Notes: generated from the sequence alone by a model not told the origin. A stretch of DNA of 64,000 nucleotides from Streptomyces sp. S.PB5 (GCF_030403745.1 NZ_JAQMWP010000002.1:62001-126000), one strand, 5' to 3'. Positions 17,953-27,734 are shown, counted from the stretch's first letter. Made by a program: numbers and translations.

Positions 17953-18591
17953 ATGCCTCTCATTCCCGAGGAGCCTCAGATTCACGAGAGTGCCCAGGGT
18001 CCCCGCGCCACTTCGGCCAGTGGCCGTACCGCGCCGACCCCCCGTCCCGTACCCGGCCCCCGGCCTGCGGCGCATCCGCGTCCCGGTCGTCCCGGCCCCG
18101 TCCGGCCCACGCCTCCGGTGCAGCGCGCGCCGCATGACGTGGCCCCCAAGCCAGGACCGTCGGGTCCGGCCGCCCACACCGCCGCCGCTCCGGCTCCGGC
18201 ATCCCCGCAGATCCAGCTGATCCCGGCCTCCGCCGAAGGCGCGCTCGACGCCGCCGAGGAAGCCGTGGACCTGCTGCTGGAGTCGGGACGTGCCCCCGGC
18301 GAGGTGCTGGTGATCACCACCGGAGAACAGCACCCGTGGGCCGCCCACGAACTGTCCTTCGGCGAAGCCTCCTACTGGGCTCAGCACGACGCCGGTGACG
18401 ACGTCTTCTACACCGACGCCGCCGCCGTGAGCCGTGCCGCCGCACGACCCGTGGTCGTCGTCGCGGTCAACGGCGGCCCGGCTTCCGCTGCCGCCACCGC
18501 GCTGCCCCTGGCCCACGGCCGGGCCGGTGCCCTGCTGATCGTCTGCGGTGACCCGCAGCAGATCAACTCGGTGCTGGGCACGGGCGTCTGA
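17953..18591 (+). CDS. Hypothetical protein, Pro/Ala-rich N-terminus
   Basis: I do not recognise this family. The 212-residue protein has a disordered Pro/Arg/Ala-rich N-terminal half and an ordered second half from about residue 88 (IQLIPASAEGALDAAEEAVDLLLESG, then GEVLVITTGEQHPWAAHELSFGEASYW). The ordered half alternates beta-like and helical segments and ends in LLIVCGDPQQINSVLGTGV, resembling an alpha/beta nucleotide-binding sheet without a clear P-loop. It starts 67 bp after rnhB and could be cotranscribed. No convincing ribosome-binding site precedes the ATG. A hairpin follows 40 bp after its stop. Confidence 0.7.
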   Translation: MPLIPEEPQIHESAQGPRATSASGRTAPTPRPVPGPRPAAHPRPGRPGPVRPTPPVQRAPHDVAPKPGPSGPAAHTAAAPAPASPQIQLIPASAEGALDAAEEAVDLLLESGRAPGEVLVITTGEQHPWAAHELSFGEASYWAQHDAGDDVFYTDAAAVSRAAARPVVVVAVNGGPASAAATALPLAHGRAGALLIVCGDPQQINSVLGTGV

Positions 18592-18631
18592 GCCCGTTCC
18601 GGCACGTCCGGGGGGACGCGGGGGTGACGAA

Positions 18632-18651
18632 GGTGCCGCTGTGGCGGCACC
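18632..18651 (+). terminator. Hairpin after the hypothetical gene
   Basis: GGTGCCGC and GCGGCACC (8 bp) with loop TGTG, 40 bp downstream of the stop codon. Confidence 0.65.
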
Positions 18652-18980
18652 TGCACGGTGGGGGGTTTGCCGTGTGCGGACGACCGGGGGTCGACCCGTA
18701 CGCGCCTGCCCTCACCTCGGCGCGCTCCACCACGGTGGGGAGGTCCGCCGCGGGCGCGCCGCCGGTCCGGACGGTGAGGGCCGCGCGATGAGCGGGCCTT
18801 GAGCCCTCTCGTCCGCGCCCGTCTCACCCCGTACCCCTGTGCCGCACGAAGCGGTCGTGCCGTGGGTCGGAGAGATCCGCGCGCCCTCTGGGCCGGACCG
18901 CTGCGCCGGTTCGGGTGCGGAGTGCTGGCCCGGCATTTGAATCGGATGGATTTCAGCCGGGCTCTGCCCCGAAGGATTCG
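18652..18980. other. Intergenic region, nothing recognised
   Basis: GC-rich spacer between convergent genes. I see no coding, tRNA-like or strongly structured element beyond short GC inverted repeats. Confidence 0.5.
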
Positions 18981-19616
18981 TCAGCGGGCCGCCGCGCGCC
19001 GCAGGACCTCCGAGGCGGCACCGCCGGTCCGCGGCAGCGGGGGCGGTGCCTCCGACAGGCCGAAGGGCTCCGGCGACGAGTCGGTGTTGGGGCGACGCCC
19101 GCCCCGGCCCTCGCCGAGCACCTGCCAGCCGTCACGTGTCAGCGTGATGTACGCGCCGCAGCGCAGCCCGTGCAGCGTGCAGGCGTCCCGCAGGCCCCAC
19201 ATCCACGCGCCGTCCTCCTCCGTCCAGCGCGCGTCGCCGTCACGGCAGTAGAGCAGCACGGCGGTGCGCACCGGGGTACGGCGGCGCAGGTCGTGCGGGA
19301 TGACCCGGCGCAGCTGGGAGAGCAACGCATTGCGGAACATCCAGCCGTCGGCCGGGGCCGGGCGGCGGCTGAACGACGCGCTCGCGCGCACCCGTTCGTC
19401 CGGATCGAGCACGGCCACAATCGCGGCCCCCGGCTTCGGGCGGTGCCGGGAGTGCAGTCCGCTGACGACCTCACGGGGGTTGCGCAGCAGGGGGATTCCG
19501 GCTGCGGCCCACTCGGCGGGTTCCAGCATGCGGGTCAGCGGGTTGGTGGATGCGGCGGACAGGTCGGCAGAAGTCGACGTGGATGCCGCGGAGGACGGAG
19601 CGAATCCGAAGGTCAC
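18981..19616 (-). CDS. Hypothetical protein
   Basis: Unrecognised 211-residue protein. It starts at GTG 19616 with GGGAGG directly upstream, giving MTFGFAPSSAASTSTS. The central part (VVSGLHSRHRPKPGAAIVAVLDPDERVRASASF, later VRTAVLLYCRDGDARW and CTLHGLRCGAYITLTRDGWQVLGEG) alternates strands and helices like a compact alpha/beta domain. The C-terminus is Pro/Arg-rich. The frame is open upstream of 19616 but has no ribosome-binding site there. It is tandem with and downstream of recQ by 326 bp. Confidence 0.7.
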   Translation of the reverse strand: MTFGFAPSSAASTSTSADLSAASTNPLTRMLEPAEWAAAGIPLLRNPREVVSGLHSRHRPKPGAAIVAVLDPDERVRASASFSRRPAPADGWMFRNALLSQLRRVIPHDLRRRTPVRTAVLLYCRDGDARWTEEDGAWMWGLRDACTLHGLRCGAYITLTRDGWQVLGEGRGGRRPNTDSSPEPFGLSEAPPPLPRTGGAASEVLRRAAAR

Positions 19617-19942
19617 GGTCCTCCCTTCGGCTACGCGCCCACACTGCGGGCGGGGTCGGATTCGGGGGAGCGCGCACCGCAGCAGAGCCCTACCGGACCA
19701 CGGAGAAGCCGTGCGGGGAGCGGAGCTCAATTCTTCCTGTCGAACTTGGTTGCGGCAACGAGCAATTGGGGCCACCGACCGATATCTGATGGTGTGTGGT
19801 TTATATCCTTACCCGTTGAAGCACCTTGTGACGCCTGGGGCGTCCACGCATGTCAGGGAGGGACGCGCGACCGAAGTGCGGGGCGTACCGAGGCGGCGGA
19901 ATGGTGCCCGAGGCGGTGCCCCGGCACCACGACTCGCTGTCA
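19617..19942. other. Intergenic region with an AT-rich island
   Basis: Spacer between recQ and the downstream minus-strand gene. The only marked feature is an AT-rich patch at about 19,783-19,812 containing GATATC and TTTATATCC, which may hold the promoter of the downstream gene. Confidence 0.45.
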
Positions 19943-22108
19943 CTAACCCTGTACGGCCAGCACCAGCGGCAACACCCCCTGGGCACCGGCTCGTCGGAGC
20001 ATCCGGGCTGTCACCGCGAGGGTCCATCCCGTCTCGGTGAAGTCGTCCACGAGCAGGACGGGGCCCCCGGCCTCGGCCAGAGCGGAGGAGAGGGCGGGCG
20101 GCACGACGAGGGCTCCGTCGAGTGCCTTGAGGCGCTGGGCGCTGTTGCTCCGGGAGAGCGGAGGCGCCTCGCCCGTGTACTCCACCGAGCCCAGCAGTGG
20201 CAGCCGGCCGACCTGAGCGATGTGCGCACCGAGGGACTCGATCAGCCGGGGCCGGGTGCGCGAGGGGACGGTGACGACACCGACGGGCCGCGCCTGGGCG
20301 TCCGCCGTCCCAGCGGCCCAGCCGCCAGGGCCCCTGGCCCAGTCGGCCAGTACGCCGACGACAGCCTTGGCCACGTCGTCCGGCACCGGACCGTCCGGGG
20401 CGTGGGGGGCGAACATCGGCCGCAGCCGGTTTCCCCAGCCGATGTCGGACAGGCGACCCAACGCCCGGCCCGGCGCGGCCTGTTCACCGGCCGGAATACG
20501 GCCCTTCAGCTCGACTCCGATCGCCGGCAGCCCGGTCGGCCACATACGGCGTGGTTCCACCTCGACGCCCGCCCGGCCCAGGTCGACGCGTGCGGCATCC
20601 ACGGCCGCCGTAGACGTGTCCGCGGCGAAACGCGCGCCCGCACAGTTGTCGCAGCGGCCGCAGGGCTTGGCGCCCTCGTCGTCCAACTGGCGCTGCAGGA
20701 ACTCCATCCGGCAGCCCGTCGTCGACGCGTACTCGCGCATCGCCTGCTGCTCGGCCTTGCGCTGCCGGGCCACCCAGTCGTACCGCCCGGCGTCGTACGT
20801 CCATGGTTCACCGGTCGCGATCCAGCCGCCCTTCACCCGCCGGACCGCCCCGTCCACGTCGAGCACCTTGAGCATGGTCTCCAGCCGGGAGCGGCGCAGT
20901 TCCACCAGCGGTTCCAGCGCGGGCAGCGACACGGGCCGGTCGGCGCGCGCGAGGACGTCGAGCGTGCGGCGTACGAGTTCCTCCGGGGGAAAGGCGAGCG
21001 AGGCGAAGTACTCCCAGATCGCCTCGTCCTCCTTGCCCGGCAGAAGGAGCACCTCTGCGTGCTCGACGCCGCGCCCGGCACGTCCCACCTGCTGGTAGTA
21101 GGCGATCGGGGAGGAGGGCGAGCCCAGGTGCACCACGAATCCGAGGTCGGGCTTGTCGAACCCCATGCCCAGGGCCGAAGTGGCGACCAGCGCCTTGACC
21201 CGGTTGGCCAGCAGGTCGTCCTCGGCCTGCTGGCGGTCGGCGTTCTCCGTCTTGCCCGTGTACGAGGCGACGGTGTGGCCCCGCTGGCGGAGGAAGGCCG
21301 TCACCTCCTCGGCAGCGGCGACGGTCAGCGTGTAGATGATGCCGGAGCCCGGCAATCGGTCGAGGTGGTCGGCCAGCCAGGCCATCCGGTGTGCGGCGTC
21401 CGGCAGCGGCAGCACGGCCAGGCTCAGGCTCTCCCGGTCCAACGGGCCGCGCAGGACCAGGGCGTCCGAGGTGCCGCCGGTACCCAGCTGCTCGGCCACG
21501 TCGGCGGTCACGCGCGCGTTGGCGGTGGCGGTCGTCGCGAGCACCGGGACCCGCGGCGGGAGGTCGGCGAGCATGGTGCGCAGCCGTCGGTAGTCCGGGC
21601 GGAAGTCATGGCCCCAGTCGGAGATGCAGTGGGCCTCGTCCACCACGAGGAGCCCGGTCGCGGCGGCCAGCTTGGGCAGCACCTGGTCGCGGAAGTCCGG
21701 GTTGTTGAGCCGCTCGGGGCTGACCAGCAGGACGTCGACCTCGCCGGCCGCGATCTCGGCCTGCACCGTGTCCCACTCCTCCGTGTTGGAGGAGTTGATG
21801 GTCCGGGCGTGGATGCCGGCCCGGGCCGCCGCGTCCACCTGGTTACGCATCAGCGCGAGCAGCGGAGAGACGATCACGGTGGGTCCGCTGCCTCGGGCAC
21901 GTAGTAGCGAGGTCGCCACGAAGTACACCGCGGACTTGCCCCAGCCGGTGCGCTGGACGACAAGGGCCCGCCGTCTGTCGGCCACCAGCGCCTCGATCGC
22001 CCGCCACTGGTCCTCGCGCAGCCGGGCAGTGCCCGTGGCGTCCCCGACGAGACGGGCGAGGACGGCGTCGGCGTCCGCCCGGAGATCCGCGTTGCTCGTG
22101 TGCTCCAT
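19943..22108 (-). CDS. recQ: RecQ-family DNA helicase with phosphoribosyltransferase-like C-terminus
   Basis: 3'-5' superfamily 2 helicase. Motif 0/I reads [12 protein letters not shown] and [12 protein letters not shown] (Walker A variant with Trp before GKS), motif [24 protein letters not shown], motif [11 protein letters not shown] and motif [13 protein letters not shown]. The RQC zinc-binding cysteines appear in GCRMEF and [10 protein letters not shown]. The last ~200 residues replace the usual HRDC region with a segment containing [12 protein letters not shown] and [22 protein letters not shown], which looks like the PRPP-binding loop of ComF-type phosphoribosyltransferases. I chose ATG 22108; ATG 22120 is the alternative. 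Neither has a clear ribosome-binding site. Confidence 0.88.
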   Translation of the reverse strand: MEHTSNADLRADADAVLARLVGDATGTARLREDQWRAIEALVADRRRALVVQRTGWGKSAVYFVATSLLRARGSGPTVIVSPLLALMRNQVDAAARAGIHARTINSSNTEEWDTVQAEIAAGEVDVLLVSPERLNNPDFRDQVLPKLAAATGLLVVDEAHCISDWGHDFRPDYRRLRTMLADLPPRVPVLATTATANARVTADVAEQLGTGGTSDALVLRGPLDRESLSLAVLPLPDAAHRMAWLADHLDRLPGSGIIYTLTVAAAEEVTAFLRQRGHTVASYTGKTENADRQQAEDDLLANRVKALVATSALGMGFDKPDLGFVVHLGSPSSPIAYYQQVGRAGRGVEHAEVLLLPGKEDEAIWEYFASLAFPPEELVRRTLDVLARADRPVSLPALEPLVELRRSRLETMLKVLDVDGAVRRVKGGWIATGEPWTYDAGRYDWVARQRKAEQQAMREYASTTGCRMEFLQRQLDDEGAKPCGRCDNCAGARFAADTSTAAVDAARVDLGRAGVEVEPRRMWPTGLPAIGVELKGRIPAGEQAAPGRALGRLSDIGWGNRLRPMFAPHAPDGPVPDDVAKAVVGVLADWARGPGGWAAGTADAQARPVGVVTVPSRTRPRLIESLGAHIAQVGRLPLLGSVEYTGEAPPLSRSNSAQRLKALDGALVVPPALSSALAEAGGPVLLVDDFTETGWTLAVTARMLRRAGAQGVLPLVLAVQG

Positions 22109-22340
22109 GCGTCCATACAACAGGACGGCACTGACAATCCGGGCCCGGCGGGCTCGGGACGGGTGCGGCGGGCCGGGGCAGGGGGCCTGGGGTGGCAGGC
22201 CCGGGACAGGGGTGGCGCGAGGGGGTGCGGCGGTTCCGGCAGCTGGTGCGAGCGGGTGCCGCGCCCTGGATTGACGTGTACCCGGCCGGAGTTATCCACA
22301 GGGGCAAGCGGAACTTCGCGATCCGCGAGATCGTCTGCGC

Positions 22341-23849
22341 ATGACGAACCACAGCGAAACGACTGGATCTCCCGAAAACGGTGAAACTGCGGGAATCGAC
22401 CCCCGGGAATGCCGCGGCGCGCAGGGTGCTGAGGCGGGACGGCCGGACAACCTCGACTGCACCGCGTACGACGGTCACAGTGAGCACCAGGTGACCCTGC
22501 GCACCCCGGCCGAACTGGCCGACGCCCTGCCGTATCTGCTCGGCTACCGCCCCGAGGACAGCATCGTCCTGGTCGCCCTCCACGACAGGGACGGGCGCGG
22601 CCGGTTCGGGGGCCGGGCCCGGCTCGGCATTCCTGCGAGCTGCGACGACTGGCCTGCCGTGGCACGGCAGTTGGCCCACGGACTGGTCACGGGCAGCGAG
22701 CGCAGAGGAGTTCGCCCCGAGCGGATGGTCGCCTACCTGTGCCAGGAGCCCGGGAAGGCCGAGTCGGGCAGGCAGGTCATGGAACGCCTCCGACCGCTGG
22801 CCCAGAAGCTGCGCGTCGAGTGCGGTCTCCTCGACGTACCGGTGATCGAGGCGCTGTGCATCTCGGACGGCCGCTTCTGGTCGTATTGCTGCGGAAGCAA
22901 GGAGTGCTGCCCGCCCGAGGGCGCGTCGATGGGCCTGCCCGGCACCTCCGTGCTGGCGGCCGCCGCCACCTACGCCGGTCTCCAGGTGCGCGGCACCCTG
23001 CGGGAGTTGCGGGGCAGGCTGCTGCCCTGGGAGAACGCCTCGGCCCTGGCTCAGGAGATCGCCCTGGACACGGGCAGCATGGCGATCGTCCCGAGGATCC
23101 TCGATGAGGCGAGCCGCGCCGGCGTGGCCGAGGAGACGCTGGAGCTGGCGCGGCAGATCATGCGGCGCTTCGCCCAGGCGCCGTCCGTGTCCGGCACACT
23201 CACCGCCGATCTCCGCGACGACCAGTTGCTCGACCACGACGAAGCCGCGGCCCTCATCCTCGGTCTGCAGGACCGCACGACCCGTGATCGCGCCGCCGAG
23301 TGGATGGAAGGCGACGAGGCGGGTCCCGCCCTACGGCTCTGGCGGGCCCTGGCGCGGCGCTGCGTCGGGCCGTACGGGGAGCACGCCGCAGCGCCTCTCA
23401 CCCTCGTCGGCTGGGTGGCCTGGTCCACCGGCGACGAACTGGAGGCCAGGGAGGCCCTGGCCATGGCACTGGGTGCGGATCCCGGCTACCTCTTCGCGCG
23501 CCTGTTGCACCAGGCCTGCAACGAGGGTCTGGACCCGGAGTCGATCCGCCGCTGTCTGCGTGCCGAACGCGTCGACAGGGCACAGCCCGAGCCGGTCGGC
23601 ACCGCCGAAGGGGCGCCACAGAGCGACGAGCCCGTGCCCTGCCCCGCACCGGCCACGGGGAGCCGGCGCCAAGCGCGATCAGTTGGATCCGGTGCCGGTG
23701 GTGCGAGGGCGGAGGGGCACGGGACGAGTGGCTCGCGGCCGCGGACATCGGCAGCGGGGAACAGGCGTCCCGGCGCCACCGCGCGTGCGAGCCGTACCCG
23801 CAAGGGGGCTGCACGTAGCCGGGCGGGCGAGGCCGAGGGGGATGCGTGA
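22341..23849 (+). CDS. DUF4192 domain-containing protein
   Basis: The first ~375 residues fit the actinobacterial DUF4192 family, opening with VTLRTPAELADALPYLLGYRPEDSIVLVALHD. A cysteine-containing central segment (SYCCGSKECCPPEG) is a recurrent feature of that family. The last ~120 residues are Arg/Ala/Gly-rich and low-complexity and probably disordered. Length is 502 residues. It is divergent from recQ with a 232-bp spacer. No ribosome-binding site is evident before ATG 22341. Function is unknown; in other actinomycetes I recall such genes near recQ and rnhB, which would suggest a DNA-related context. Confidence 0.8.
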   Translation: MTNHSETTGSPENGETAGIDPRECRGAQGAEAGRPDNLDCTAYDGHSEHQVTLRTPAELADALPYLLGYRPEDSIVLVALHDRDGRGRFGGRARLGIPASCDDWPAVARQLAHGLVTGSERRGVRPERMVAYLCQEPGKAESGRQVMERLRPLAQKLRVECGLLDVPVIEALCISDGRFWSYCCGSKECCPPEGASMGLPGTSVLAAAATYAGLQVRGTLRELRGRLLPWENASALAQEIALDTGSMAIVPRILDEASRAGVAEETLELARQIMRRFAQAPSVSGTLTADLRDDQLLDHDEAAALILGLQDRTTRDRAAEWMEGDEAGPALRLWRALARRCVGPYGEHAAAPLTLVGWVAWSTGDELEAREALAMALGADPGYLFARLLHQACNEGLDPESIRRCLRAERVDRAQPEPVGTAEGAPQSDEPVPCPAPATGSRRQARSVGSGAGGARAEGHGTSGSRPRTSAAGNRRPGATARASRTRKGAARSRAGEAEGDA

Positions 23850-24100
23850 CGAGCGGTTGGTTCGGTGCCGTTCTCCACGCGCCGCAGAGGCGGTGTCCAA
23901 GGTCCCTCGGCTGTCCGGGCCCTGCCCGCCATTCGGTCGGCTCGGCCCGTCACGGGCGTGACCCCGAGGAGCCCTGCTCCGTTCACCTGAGTGGCGGAAC
24001 GCCTGGACGGGGCGCGCCGCCGCATCGCCCCATCGTTCAGGACCCCGCTACGCAGACGCCGAACACGCCCGAGGCGCACCGAGCGCAGAGGAAGCCACCC

Positions 24101-26845
24101 ATGTATCAGCCGACTCCGCCCTCCTCCTCCGCCGACGACACCCGCTCCGCGGCAAGCGGGCCCGCACCGCGTGCCGGCCTGCCGGAGAGCCCGAGCGAAA
24201 GCGTTGCGTTCCTCGGCAGGGGGCGGCGTCCGTCCGCACTGTCGGAGGAGAGCGCACGGTCCGAAGGGGTGCCGACAGGGCAAGCAGTTCGCCCCGGCTC
24301 GGCACCGGACCAGGGTTCGCCCCTGGCGCGGGTGGTGGATCCGGCCGGTCGCCCCGGGGCGTTGGACTCCGGTCCGGCCTCGCCCGGAGCGGTAGGTCCG
24401 GCCGGCCGTCGTGGGGCGTTGGACTCCGGTCTGCCTTCGCCCGAAGCGGTGGGTCCGGCTGGTCGTCCTGGTGGCGTGCCGGGCTCCGGTACGCCGCTTG
24501 AGCAGGTGGTGGATGTACCTGTCCGTACCGGTTCGGCTCCGGGCTCAGGAGTGTGGGCGCCGGATTCAGGCGGTCGTTCAGGCTCGGCCCTGGGATCAGG
24601 AACGACCTCCATGCAGGCCCCGGACTCAGCTGGACGCTCGGGCATGACCCCGGACTCCGGAGCAGCTTCCACGTGGGCCCCGGATCCGACCGCCCGCTCC
24701 GGGCGGTCACCGGAGCAGGCCCCCCGCTCGGCCCGGCCGACAGGACAAACCCGCCGCTCGGGCCCGCCGACAGGCGAGGGACTCTCGCCGCCGTTTCCCA
24801 CGGGCCCTGCCCCGGCGACGTCCCGGCCCGCGGCTCAGGCAGGCCGCTCTTCGGTATCCCCGTCTCATGGTGCCCCGCCACCCCCGTCTCCCCGCGCCTC
24901 CGAACTGCCGCCCTCCCACACGGCCCTGATCTGCGTCGCCCTTCCGGGCCTCGCCATCTCCACGGAGCAGGGGCAGTTGACCGGCCAGGGGCTGGAGGGG
25001 TTCTACCGAGCCGGCCGGCGGGTGTTGTCCCGCTGCCAGGTCCGGGTGGCCGGTCGTGAACCGCTCGGGGTACAGGCACGCATGATGGCGGCCGACAGCG
25101 CCCGCTTCGTGGGAACCCTCCGCACCTCCGCACACACGGGTCCGGACCCGGACGTCGTGGTCGAGCGGATCCGTCATGCGGACGGTACCGAGCGGATCAC
25201 GCTGCACAGCGCGGCCCTGCGCCCGCTGAGACTGCCGGTCGAGGTGGCCCTGGGCACCGACCTGGCCGACCTGGGCGCGATCGCGGGCGGTGCCCCAGGA
25301 CCCGAACTCACCGCGAGCGTCCATGACTCGGGGCTGCGCTGGTCCTCCGCCGTCGGCAAGTCGTCGGTCACTGCCGATCCGCCGCCCACCGACGCGCTGG
25401 CCTCGGCCGGTCTGCTGCGCTGGGAGTTCGCCCTGCCGCCAGGAGGCAGCGCGAGCCTGGAGCTGCGGATCCGCCCGGACGGCGCGGGGCCCGTCCGGGG
25501 CGTGGGCCGGGCGGCAACGAGCCCTTTCGCTCCCGCACGGGCGGCGGGCGACGATCCGAGGGTCGAGAAGCTGCTGCGGGCGAGCATCGACGACCTTCAG
25601 GCCCTGCTGCTGCGCGACCCCGCGCACCCGACCGACACACACCTGGCCGCCGGTGCCCCCTGGCGGTGCGGCCTGGCCCCGGCCGAGGCGCTCGTCGCGG
25701 CCCGGATGACCCTGCCTCTCGGCACCCGGCTCGCCGCAGGCACCCTGCGCACCCTGGCCCGCACCCAACTCCCCGGCCCGGGACCGCAGTCCGGCATGAT
25801 TCCCGGTCCCAGACGCGACGCGGGCCCACACCTCCCGCCGAGTTGCACGGGTACGGAAGCCACTTTGCTCTTCCCGGTGCTGCTCGCGGAAGCCCGTCGC
25901 TGGGGACTTCCCGATCCGGAGACGCAGGAACTGCTGCCGGTGGCCGAGCGCTGTCTGACCTGGCTGCGGACGGCCGTGGGCGATGCCGCCTATCTCTGCG
26001 ACCCGCAGCCCGGTGGCCCGGTCCGGAGCGAGACCCAGGCCCATGCCCATCGCGCCGCGCTGCTCGGCGCCGATCTGCTCGACACGTGCGGCAGACCGGG
26101 CGGGGCCGGGCTGCGGCATTGGGCGCAGGAGACCCGGACCGCGTTTCGGGAGGACTTCTGGATCGACGATCCGGGCGGCGGCCGGCCCGCCGCTGCCCGC
26201 GCTCCCGACGGCCGTCCCGTCCCGCACCTGGGAGCGGCCGCCGTCCACCTCCTCGACACGGGTCTGCTGGGCGGCGGCGAGCGGGCCTGCGGGCTGCTCG
26301 ACAAAGTGCAGACCGAACAGCTCGCCCGGCTGCTGGGCGGCCCCGCCATGGACTCGGGCTGGGGTCTGCGCGGGCTGGGTGCGAAGGAGACCGGCTACAA
26401 CCCGTTCGGTCACCGTGGGGGAGCCGTGCGCACCCAGGAAACGGCGATCGCCGTAGCCGGCCTGGCCGCCGCCGGCTATGAGAAGGAGGCGGCTTCGCTG
26501 CTGCGCGGCGCGCTGGCGGCGGCCGAGGCCTTCGGCCACCGCCTGCCCGAGATGTACGCGGGGGAGCAGCGCACGGACGGGAGCGCTCCCCTCCCGCATC
26601 CGGCAGCGTGCAGACCCGCCGCCACAGCTGCGGCGGCGGGCGTGCTGTTGCTGACCACGCTCGCGGGAATCCGCCCCGACGCCCCGGCCGGCACCGTCAC
26701 CCTGCGCCCCGTGCGCAGCGCACCCCTCGGCGAGATCGTCCTGACTGGATTACGGGTCGCGGGCGCCCCGTTCTCCGTACGGGTCGGGCGGCTGGGCCTC
26801 GCCATGGCCGAGGAGGCGGCCGACGGGCTGCAACTGGGAGTGTGA
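24101..26845 (+). CDS. Glycogen-debranching-enzyme-like protein with long disordered N-terminus
   Basis: The ordered part begins near residue 266 (SHTALICVALPGLAIS) with the glycogen-debranching N-terminal domain (GFYRAGRRVLSRCQVRV). It continues into a six-hairpin glycosidase-like C-terminal domain (DSGWGLRGLGAKETGYNPFGHRGG, then LPEMYAGEQRTDG), as in amylo-alpha-1,6-glucosidase/GH63-type proteins. The predicted role is trimming of alpha-glucan or a related sugar. Residues ~40-265 are a Pro/Gly/Ser/Ala-rich region built from degenerate repeats around SPxAVGPAGRPG. I chose ATG 24101 because AGAGGAAG lies 6-13 bp upstream. The open frame back to 23846 lacks a ribosome-binding site. The NrtR-type regulator gene follows 130 bp downstream. 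Confidence 0.78.
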   Translation: MYQPTPPSSSADDTRSAASGPAPRAGLPESPSESVAFLGRGRRPSALSEESARSEGVPTGQAVRPGSAPDQGSPLARVVDPAGRPGALDSGPASPGAVGPAGRRGALDSGLPSPEAVGPAGRPGGVPGSGTPLEQVVDVPVRTGSAPGSGVWAPDSGGRSGSALGSGTTSMQAPDSAGRSGMTPDSGAASTWAPDPTARSGRSPEQAPRSARPTGQTRRSGPPTGEGLSPPFPTGPAPATSRPAAQAGRSSVSPSHGAPPPPSPRASELPPSHTALICVALPGLAISTEQGQLTGQGLEGFYRAGRRVLSRCQVRVAGREPLGVQARMMAADSARFVGTLRTSAHTGPDPDVVVERIRHADGTERITLHSAALRPLRLPVEVALGTDLADLGAIAGGAPGPELTASVHDSGLRWSSAVGKSSVTADPPPTDALASAGLLRWEFALPPGGSASLELRIRPDGAGPVRGVGRAATSPFAPARAAGDDPRVEKLLRASIDDLQALLLRDPAHPTDTHLAAGAPWRCGLAPAEALVAARMTLPLGTRLAAGTLRTLARTQLPGPGPQSGMIPGPRRDAGPHLPPSCTGTEATLLFPVLLAEARRWGLPDPETQELLPVAERCLTWLRTAVGDAAYLCDPQPGGPVRSETQAHAHRAALLGADLLDTCGRPGGAGLRHWAQETRTAFREDFWIDDPGGGRPAAARAPDGRPVPHLGAAAVHLLDTGLLGGGERACGLLDKVQTEQLARLLGGPAMDSGWGLRGLGAKETGYNPFGHRGGAVRTQETAIAVAGLAAAGYEKEAASLLRGALAAAEAFGHRLPEMYAGEQRTDGSAPLPHPAACRPAATAAAAGVLLLTTLAGIRPDAPAGTVTLRPVRSAPLGEIVLTGLRVAGAPFSVRVGRLGLAMAEEAADGLQLGV

Positions 26846-26947
26846 CCTCGCATGACGAGCCACCGCACGACGGCGGGAGCAGACCGTGGGACCCGTACCG
26901 GACCGAAGTGGATCAGCCATCGATGCGGCCGACGAAGGGAGTGTTTA

Positions 26948-26969
26948 TCGTCAGGCAGACGACTATGAT
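26948..26969 (+). promoter_or_regulatory. NUDIX-regulator promoter with inverted repeat
   Basis: TCGTC-N5-GACGA (26948-26962) sits directly before a TATGAT -10 hexamer (26964-26969), which ends 6 bp before the ATG. The repeat lies between the -35 and -10 positions, a good place for an autoregulatory operator. Confidence 0.6.
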
Positions 26970-26975
26970 CGCCGC

Positions 26976-27734
26976 ATGCCCTACGACCCGTCAGCCTTTC
27001 CGCCCTTCGCCGTCACCGTGGACCTGGTCGTGCTGACCGTGCGCCGCCATGCCCTGTGCGCGCTGGCGGTGCGCAGGGGCGAACCGCCGTTTCAGGGACG
27101 CTGGGCGCTCCCCGGCGGTTTCGTGAGGGCCGACGAGGACCTGTCCCAGGCCGCAGCCCGCGAACTGGCCGAGGAGACCGGGCTGCGTGCCCATGAACCG
27201 GCCGTCCCTGCCCAGGACAACGGCGCCCACCTGGAGCAGCTCGCGACGTACGGCGACCCCAAGCGAGACCCCCGGATGCGGGTGGTCAGCGTCGCGCATC
27301 TCGCGCTCGCCCCCGACCTGCCCGCACCCCGGGCGGGCGGCGACGCCAGCAACGCGCGCTGGGCGCCGGTCGAGGAGCTGTTGCAGCAGGGCGGCTACGG
27401 CCGCGACGGCGAACCCGTGGCACCTCTCGCCTTCGACCACGCCCAGATCCTGGCCGACGGAGTGGAGCGGGCCCGGTCCAAGATCGAGTACTCGTCGCTG
27501 GCCACGGCGTTCTGCCCCACCGAGTTCACCGTCGGTGAGCTGCGCCGTGTCTACGAAGCCGTGTGGGGTGTCGCGCTGGACCCGCGCAACTTCCACCGCA
27601 AGGTGACGGGTACGCCGGGCTTCCTCGTCCCCACCGGCGGTACGACCACTCGCCAGGGCGGGCGCCCGGCCCAGCTCTTCCGGGCCGGCGGCGCGACACT
27701 CCTCAACCCGCCGATGCTGCGCCCCGAAGTGTGA
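26976..27734 (+). CDS. NrtR-like NUDIX/winged-HTH transcriptional regulator
   Basis: An N-terminal NUDIX domain (AVTVDLVVLTV, GRWALPGGFVRADEDLSQAAARELAEETGL) is joined to a C-terminal winged HTH (FTVGELRRVYEAVWGVALDPRNFHRKV), the architecture of the NrtR family, which sense ADP-ribose or sugar nucleotides and control NAD or carbohydrate genes. The NUDIX box reads G-x5-E-x6-R-E-L-x-E-E-x-G-L, nearly canonical: the Arg-Glu and Glu-Glu pairs are kept, so hydrolysis is possible. ATG 26976 is chosen from the TATGAT -10 placed 6 bp upstream; there is no ribosome-binding site. Its target may be itself or the flanking debranching-enzyme or ABC genes. Confidence 0.86.
   Translation: MPYDPSAFPPFAVTVDLVVLTVRRHALCALAVRRGEPPFQGRWALPGGFVRADEDLSQAAARELAEETGLRAHEPAVPAQDNGAHLEQLATYGDPKRDPRMRVVSVAHLALAPDLPAPRAGGDASNARWAPVEELLQQGGYGRDGEPVAPLAFDHAQILADGVERARSKIEYSSLATAFCPTEFTVGELRRVYEAVWGVALDPRNFHRKVTGTPGFLVPTGGTTTRQGGRPAQLFRAGGATLLNPPMLRPEV

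Noticed and set aside
22292..22300. TTATCCACA, an exact DnaA box, between recQ and the DUF4192 gene
   Set aside because: It is a single isolated box without neighbours, and Streptomyces origins have clusters of boxes near dnaA/dnaN/gyrB. It is most likely chance.
23846..24100. N-terminal extension of the debranching-like enzyme to 23846
   Set aside because: There is no ribosome-binding site, the composition is unlike a protein start, and ATG 24101 has a good AGAGGAAG.
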